Shown here: in pieces, positions 60,367-64,000 of the stretch
Layout: each line of letters opens with the position of its first letter
Position numbering within the stretch: the stretch's first letter is position 1
NCBI GenBank assembly: GCA_043814315.1
Contig: JBDRKE010000024.1
Location: forward strand, 9,962 to 73,961
Source of the DNA: JBDRKE01 sp043814315
Lineage (GTDB): Bacteria; Omnitrophota; Gorgyraeia; Gygaellales; Profunditerraquicolaceae
Length of the DNA: 64,000 bases
Direction: 5' to 3'
The notes under the pieces: generated by a model
The model's input: the letters and a program-made list of their open reading frames with translations, nothing else
Database searches by the model: none
What the model was told of the DNA's origin: nothing
Position numbers and translations under genes: made by a program

Positions 60367-62900
60367 TTGATTTCCTCCATATCCAGCCAATTCTTGCCTT
60401 TCTTGATATCCACTTTGATGGGCACATCCAGCTTTAATACATTCTCCATCCTGTCTTTTACAAGTCTCCATAAGGTATCGCATTCATCACTTTTGACATC
60501 GAACAACAGTTCATCGTGAATCTGCAGAATCATCAAGGCATGAAGCTTCTTCATACGAATCTGATCGTATATCTGAACCATGGCCAGTTTTATTAAATCG
60601 GAGGCCGTACCTTGAATAGGCGTATTAACGGCCTGGCGCTGAGCAAATTGCCGGACCCCCTGATTCTTGTCATGGATCTGGGGAATATATCTTCTCCTGC
60701 CTAATAACGTCGTCACAAAACTTGATTCCTGCGCTTTTTGTATCTGGCGCTGAATATACTCTTTGACGCCGGGATATCTAAGAAAATAAGAATCAATGAA
60801 TCTCTGTGCCTCTTCAAATGAAATACGCAAATCCTTGCTCAAACCGTAAGCGGAGAGGCCGTAGACGATTCCGAAATTGACCCTTTTGGCAACTTCGCGC
60901 ATGGATTCCGAGATATCTTTTTCCTCCAGGCCATAAACCAACGCGGCGGTAGCCTTATGGATATCCTTGTTTTGCCTAAAGGCAAGAATCAGGTTTTCAT
61001 CTTTAGATAAATGCGCCAGGACTCTTAATTCTATCTGGGAATAATCACAGGATAAAAGACAGCTATCCTCATCCGAAGAAATGACGGCCCTTCTTATGAC
61101 CTTTGCGATATCTGTTTTTATAGGTAAATTTTGCAGGTTGGGGTTACTGGAACTGAGCCTTCCCGTTTCTGTAGCCGTCTGATTAAAAGAGGTGTGAACC
61201 CTGCCTGTCTCAGGATTCACCAGCGCAGGCAGCGTATCCACATAGGTGTTCTTCAGCTTAGCCAGCTGGCGGTACTCAAGCAAGAGCCTCGGCAACGGAT
61301 GCTCATCCGCCAGGCTCCTCAAGACTTCCTCATCGGTAGAGGGCCCTGTCTTACTTTTCTTGACCACTGGTAATTTTAAATTCTCAAACAGAATCTGCCT
61401 TAATTGTTTGGGAGAATTTATGTTAAACTGGCAACCACTGGCTTCATAAATGGCTTCAATTAATTTGATCAATCTTTTTTCTATGTCCCGGGACAGCTGC
61501 GCCAAAACCTGCACGTCTAATTTTATTCCGCTTAACTGCATCTGAGCCAAGATGTCCACCAGGGGCATCTCCAGTTCTTCAAAAAGGCCAAGCAGCTCTT
61601 TCTCTTTAAGCTCTTCCTCGAGCCGAACTTTTAATTGGCTGATTAAGGCCACAGCCCCCGCATTATCGATACTCCTGCCCGATAATTTACCCAGATAATC
61701 CCAGGCGATATCGGTTAAGTTGTATTCGGCCCTGGAAGGGTTCAATAAATAGGCCGCCACCATCGTATCAAAACTTAATCCTTTGAAATCGATTCCCTCT
61801 TGCGCAAGAGCCGATTTCATTCTTTTAAGGTCATGGCTTATCTTTCTTATTTCAGGATTTTCTAATATACTTTTTAGATTCTTACCTGCGTTTTTTACCT
61901 TAAATATTTTATTATCTTTTCCGATAACGAGGCTCTCCTGCGACGCCCCAAACAGTACCAGCTCCTCCCCTTTTTTTACAAAATCTTTTAAAGACTCATC
62001 CTGAACTTCGGATAACGGCACCTCCTGGGATTTGTTTTCTTCAGGCGTGATATCGCTTAAAAGCTTTTTGAATTCGAGGTATTTGAATAACCGAAAGAGT
62101 TCTTTCTGGTCGGGCTCTTTGATTTTCAGGGATTCTAAATCAAAATCCATATCTACGTCTTGATCCAGCACCGCTAATTCTTTATTTAAACGGATTTTAT
62201 CCAGGTTGTCCAGAATAATCCGGCGGGTCTTTTCCTGTTTAATCTGATCCGCGCAGCTTACCACCTTATCTAAGGAACCGAATTCCTTTATTAACTGCGT
62301 GGCTGTTTTTTCTCCGATGCCGCGGATCCCCGGAATATTATCGGCGTCATCCCCCATAAGTGCGACAATATCGTTGATCCTATCAGGGGCTACGCCAAAA
62401 CGCTCGTATACCTTTTCAGGGGTATAGGTCGGCCCCTCCTCCTTGGAGGGACTATAAACTACCGTCTCCTCGTCTACCAACTGCAAGGTGTCTTTATCGG
62501 AGCTAACGATGATCGTGAAAAAATTCTCTTTTTGGGCCCTTCTGGCGATCGTGGCAATAATATCATCCGCCTCAAAACCCTGTTTCTCAAAAGAGGCTAT
62601 GCCTTGGGCCCGGATCACCTCTTTGATCAAAGGAATCTGGCTGGAAAGCCCTTGCGGCATAGGAGGCCTGTGGATTTTATATTCGGCAAATTTCCTTGCC
62701 CGGAAAGTATCTCTGGAAACGTCAAAACAAACCGCAAGATACTGAGGTTTTTTCTCTTTTAAAATCTTACGCAACATAACTGTGAACCCATAAATAGCGT
62801 TTGTAGGTTGGCCGAAAGACGTAGAAAGCCCTTTGACCGCATAAAAAGCCCGGTAACAAAAAGCCATCGCATCTATCAAGTACAATACCTTCTTATCCAT
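60363..62900 (-). CDS. polA: PolA, DNA polymerase I
   Basis: Repair and Okazaki-fragment polymerase. N-terminal 5'-3' nuclease (LIDAMAFCYRAFYA, GFEADDIIATIA, GDDADNIPGIRGIGEKTA), a degenerate 3'-5' exonuclease domain and a family A polymerase domain with DYSQIELRVLAHLS, REVAKRVNFGIVYGLSAYGL and QIHDELLFDV. The exonuclease domain lacks the first acidic DxE motif (VLFGASQES in its place), so proofreading is probably lost. ATG at 62900 is preferred to a TTG just upstream. 845 residues. Confidence 0.96.
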   Translation of the reverse strand: MDKKVLYLIDAMAFCYRAFYAVKGLSTSFGQPTNAIYGFTVMLRKILKEKKPQYLAVCFDVSRDTFRARKFAEYKIHRPPMPQGLSSQIPLIKEVIRAQGIASFEKQGFEADDIIATIARRAQKENFFTIIVSSDKDTLQLVDEETVVYSPSKEEGPTYTPEKVYERFGVAPDRINDIVALMGDDADNIPGIRGIGEKTATQLIKEFGSLDKVVSCADQIKQEKTRRIILDNLDKIRLNKELAVLDQDVDMDFDLESLKIKEPDQKELFRLFKYLEFKKLLSDITPEENKSQEVPLSEVQDESLKDFVKKGEELVLFGASQESLVIGKDNKIFKVKNAGKNLKSILENPEIRKISHDLKRMKSALAQEGIDFKGLSFDTMVAAYLLNPSRAEYNLTDIAWDYLGKLSGRSIDNAGAVALISQLKVRLEEELKEKELLGLFEELEMPLVDILAQMQLSGIKLDVQVLAQLSRDIEKRLIKLIEAIYEASGCQFNINSPKQLRQILFENLKLPVVKKSKTGPSTDEEVLRSLADEHPLPRLLLEYRQLAKLKNTYVDTLPALVNPETGRVHTSFNQTATETGRLSSSNPNLQNLPIKTDIAKVIRRAVISSDEDSCLLSCDYSQIELRVLAHLSKDENLILAFRQNKDIHKATAALVYGLEEKDISESMREVAKRVNFGIVYGLSAYGLSKDLRISFEEAQRFIDSYFLRYPGVKEYIQRQIQKAQESSFVTTLLGRRRYIPQIHDKNQGVRQFAQRQAVNTPIQGTASDLIKLAMVQIYDQIRMKKLHALMILQIHDELLFDVKSDECDTLWRLVKDRMENVLKLDVPIKVDIKKGKNWLDMEEIK

Positions 62901-62950
62901 CAATAAACATAAGGAATTTTAATTTGGTAGGATCGAATTCTTGAGGCTTT

Positions 62951-63802
62951 CTATTTCGATAATGCTCTCAATTGAACTTCTTCGATAAATTTATCGATCT
63001 CTTTATTCGAGGGGTCCAGTTGCTGGACATCTAAAGCTTCTTTAATGGCCGCGGCGTACTCTCCTTCTTCGCAACTTTTCTTCGCTCTTTCAAGAAGCCT
63101 GTCTGACTTTCCTTTATTGCCTTTTCCAAAAAGGCTCTTTTGATTCTCGACGTCTTTTAAAAAACCCGCGACTTCTCTCTCCCTGATATCTTCTAAAGGA
63201 CGGCCCGACAGAACCAGGCGTATATCTTCCAGGCGCTTGCGAGCCTTTTGCGTCCAGGGGTCCTCGGGCAAACCCAACTGCGCCCTTTTTTGCCAATAAA
63301 CTTGGGCCTTGTCCAGATCGCGCTTATTTTCGTAAACAATCGCCAGGTTCGTATAGGGGCTTAAAAAATAGGGGTCTATTTCAATGGCTTTCAAATAGCT
63401 CTCTTCAGCGCGCTCACTCATCCCTTTAGCCTCATAGACAACCCCCAAATCGTTGCGGACGACCGCATAAGCCGGATCGAATTCCGCCGCTTTTTGGTAT
63501 AAGGGCATGGCAGCGTCAATGTTACCTTTGCTTTGAAGGGCATAACCTTGGTCGCGATAGATCCTGGCATTTTTCTGCAAGGCGGTTAAATCTTTTTCCT
63601 CTTGCGCGCTGAAGTTGTTGCCTTCTTTAAAAAGAACAGTTCCTTTTTTTCTCTCGGGTGTATTGCTAGATTGAATATGGCCTTTATTGTCAATCGGAGA
63701 ATATTCAACCTCTTGCGCAAAAAGGAAAGAGAAGAAAATAATGACGGAACATAATATCAGGGCTATCTTTATTATGCGGTTTCGGCAGGAATAAATAAAC
63801 AT
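62951..63802 (-). CDS. TPR-repeat envelope protein
   Basis: A 283-residue protein with a signal peptide or N-terminal anchor (IIKIALILCSVIIFFSFLFAQ) and at least three TPR units, for example DQGYALQSKGNIDAAMPLYQKAAEFDP and NDLGVVYEAKGMSERAEESYLKAIEIDP (in parts), then TNLAIVYENKRDLDKAQVYW. The C-terminal region is helical and charged. Likely a periplasmic scaffold. The ATG at 63802 is chosen over a TTG at 63814 because a promoter lies directly upstream. First gene of the run to polA, glgA and coaE. Confidence 0.82.
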   Translation of the reverse strand: MFIYSCRNRIIKIALILCSVIIFFSFLFAQEVEYSPIDNKGHIQSSNTPERKKGTVLFKEGNNFSAQEEKDLTALQKNARIYRDQGYALQSKGNIDAAMPLYQKAAEFDPAYAVVRNDLGVVYEAKGMSERAEESYLKAIEIDPYFLSPYTNLAIVYENKRDLDKAQVYWQKRAQLGLPEDPWTQKARKRLEDIRLVLSGRPLEDIREREVAGFLKDVENQKSLFGKGNKGKSDRLLERAKKSCEEGEYAAAIKEALDVQQLDPSNKEIDKFIEEVQLRALSK

Positions 63803-63816
63803 TGGCTTTTGCAAAT

Positions 63817-63844
63817 ATTATACTCTATTACGTTGCCGCGTCAA
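63817..63844 (-). promoter_or_regulatory. Promoter of the TPR-polA run
   Basis: TTGACG (63844-63839) and TATAAT (63822-63817), 16-bp spacer. The predicted start is only about 8 nt before the ATG at 63802, so the leader is nearly absent. Confidence 0.82.
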
Positions 63845-63866
63845 GAGAAATTAATGAGCATGCACT

Positions 63867-63913
63867 AGCAAGATAAAAATGTCCTATTCTTAGCAAAATA
63901 GAAATGTCCTATT
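63867..63913. mobile_element. Probable insertion-sequence end with two 22-bp direct repeats
   Basis: AGCAAGATAAAAATGTCCTA (63867) and AGCAAAATAGAAATGTCCTA (63892) are 22-bp units differing at two bases, 25 bp apart. Repeated ATGTCC-containing units are typical of transposase-binding ends of IS21/IS481-type elements. A coding frame entering from the right window edge stops within the second unit. Confidence 0.5.
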
Positions 63914-64000
63914 TTTTGGTTTTTAAAGAGCGCCTGTAAGCACTTCTTCTCTTATTTGTGTCTTGTGCGAACCAGCTAACCGAAACATCCTCCAGGGATT
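63909..64000 (-). CDS. C-terminal end of a gene entering from the right edge, possibly transposase
   Basis: An open frame of 30 codons on the minus strand ends TAG at 63909: SLEDVSVSWFAQDTNKRRSA and the basic tail YRRSLKTKK. It is too short to identify. A basic C-terminus ending inside IS-like terminal repeats makes a transposase or integrase plausible, but this is inference. Confidence 0.3.
   Translation of the reverse strand, partial: SLEDVSVSWFAQDTNKRRSAYRRSLKTKK

Noticed and set aside
1..64000. CRISPR arrays, prophage or toxin-antitoxin loci
   Set aside because: No regularly spaced repeats with unique spacers were seen, and no phage structural, cas or classic toxin-antitoxin proteins are encoded.

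Overview
The window looks like one stretch of a bacterial chromosome from a diderm-type organism with meso-diaminopimelate peptidoglycan. The MurE protein carries a DNPR box, there is a complete division and cell-wall (dcw) cluster, and there are outer-envelope-style lipoprotein and TPR genes. Gene content, tight ATGA/GTGA overlaps and many A-rich or CTGCCTGCCGGCAGG-type intergenic hairpins recall uncultured PVC-neighbour lineages such as Omnitrophota. That placement is inference and needs a marker-gene tree. Almost every gene is on the minus strand. The plus-strand exceptions are pncC, thpR and rpmB.

Layout, left to right (transcription mostly right to left). 1-11.7 kb: dcw cluster murG-ftsW-murD-mraY-murF-murE-ftsI-ftsL-rsmH-mraZ, read from a sigma70-type promoter followed by three 10-bp-spaced MraZ boxes. 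11.8-20.8 kb: ribF, nrnA, rbfA, ylxP, cca, a Xer recombinase, an MBL hydrolase, a lipoprotein, ligA, a phosphoesterase and acylphosphatase, preceded by tRNA-Pro(CGG). 21.2 kb: a truncated DUF72 remnant. 21.5-27 kb: a riboflavin operon (ribBA, ribH, nusB, PHP, ribD, ribE) behind an FMN riboswitch, divergent from pncC-thpR. 28.2-36.1 kb: rpsO-pnp-ftsK-rodZ-rimO-pgsA-pgpA. 36.3-40.2 kb: an unknown gene pair and a one-polypeptide UvrD/RecB-like helicase-nuclease. 40.5-44.9 kb: rpmB, recJ, argS, rsfS and a zinc-ribbon protein. 44.9-53 kb: a CBS membrane protein, an M16 peptidase and a trp cluster (trpG-D-C-F-B-A) without trpE. 53-64 kb: murA, prmC, prfA, rpmE, rho, coaE, glgA, polA and a TPR lipoprotein-like gene. 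The right edge holds what looks like an insertion-sequence end.

The genes themselves are ordinary housekeeping genes. The unusual layer is the non-coding DNA. Several families of hairpin-forming repeats fill the gaps between genes with striking precision. One modular family starts at the stop codon of the upstream gene (ribD, ribH, rho) and ends at the start codon of the downstream gene (ribE, nusB; also mraZ), leaving no visible Shine-Dalgarno sequence. Two of its modules also occupy both variable loops of the FMN riboswitch, one of them in flipped orientation. Other families supply protein ends: the C-terminal tails of MurD, PrmC, FtsL and CoaE, the signal peptide of a lipoprotein, and an in-frame 7-bp tandem repeat inside argS. 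This repeat layer is the best candidate for something undescribed here.
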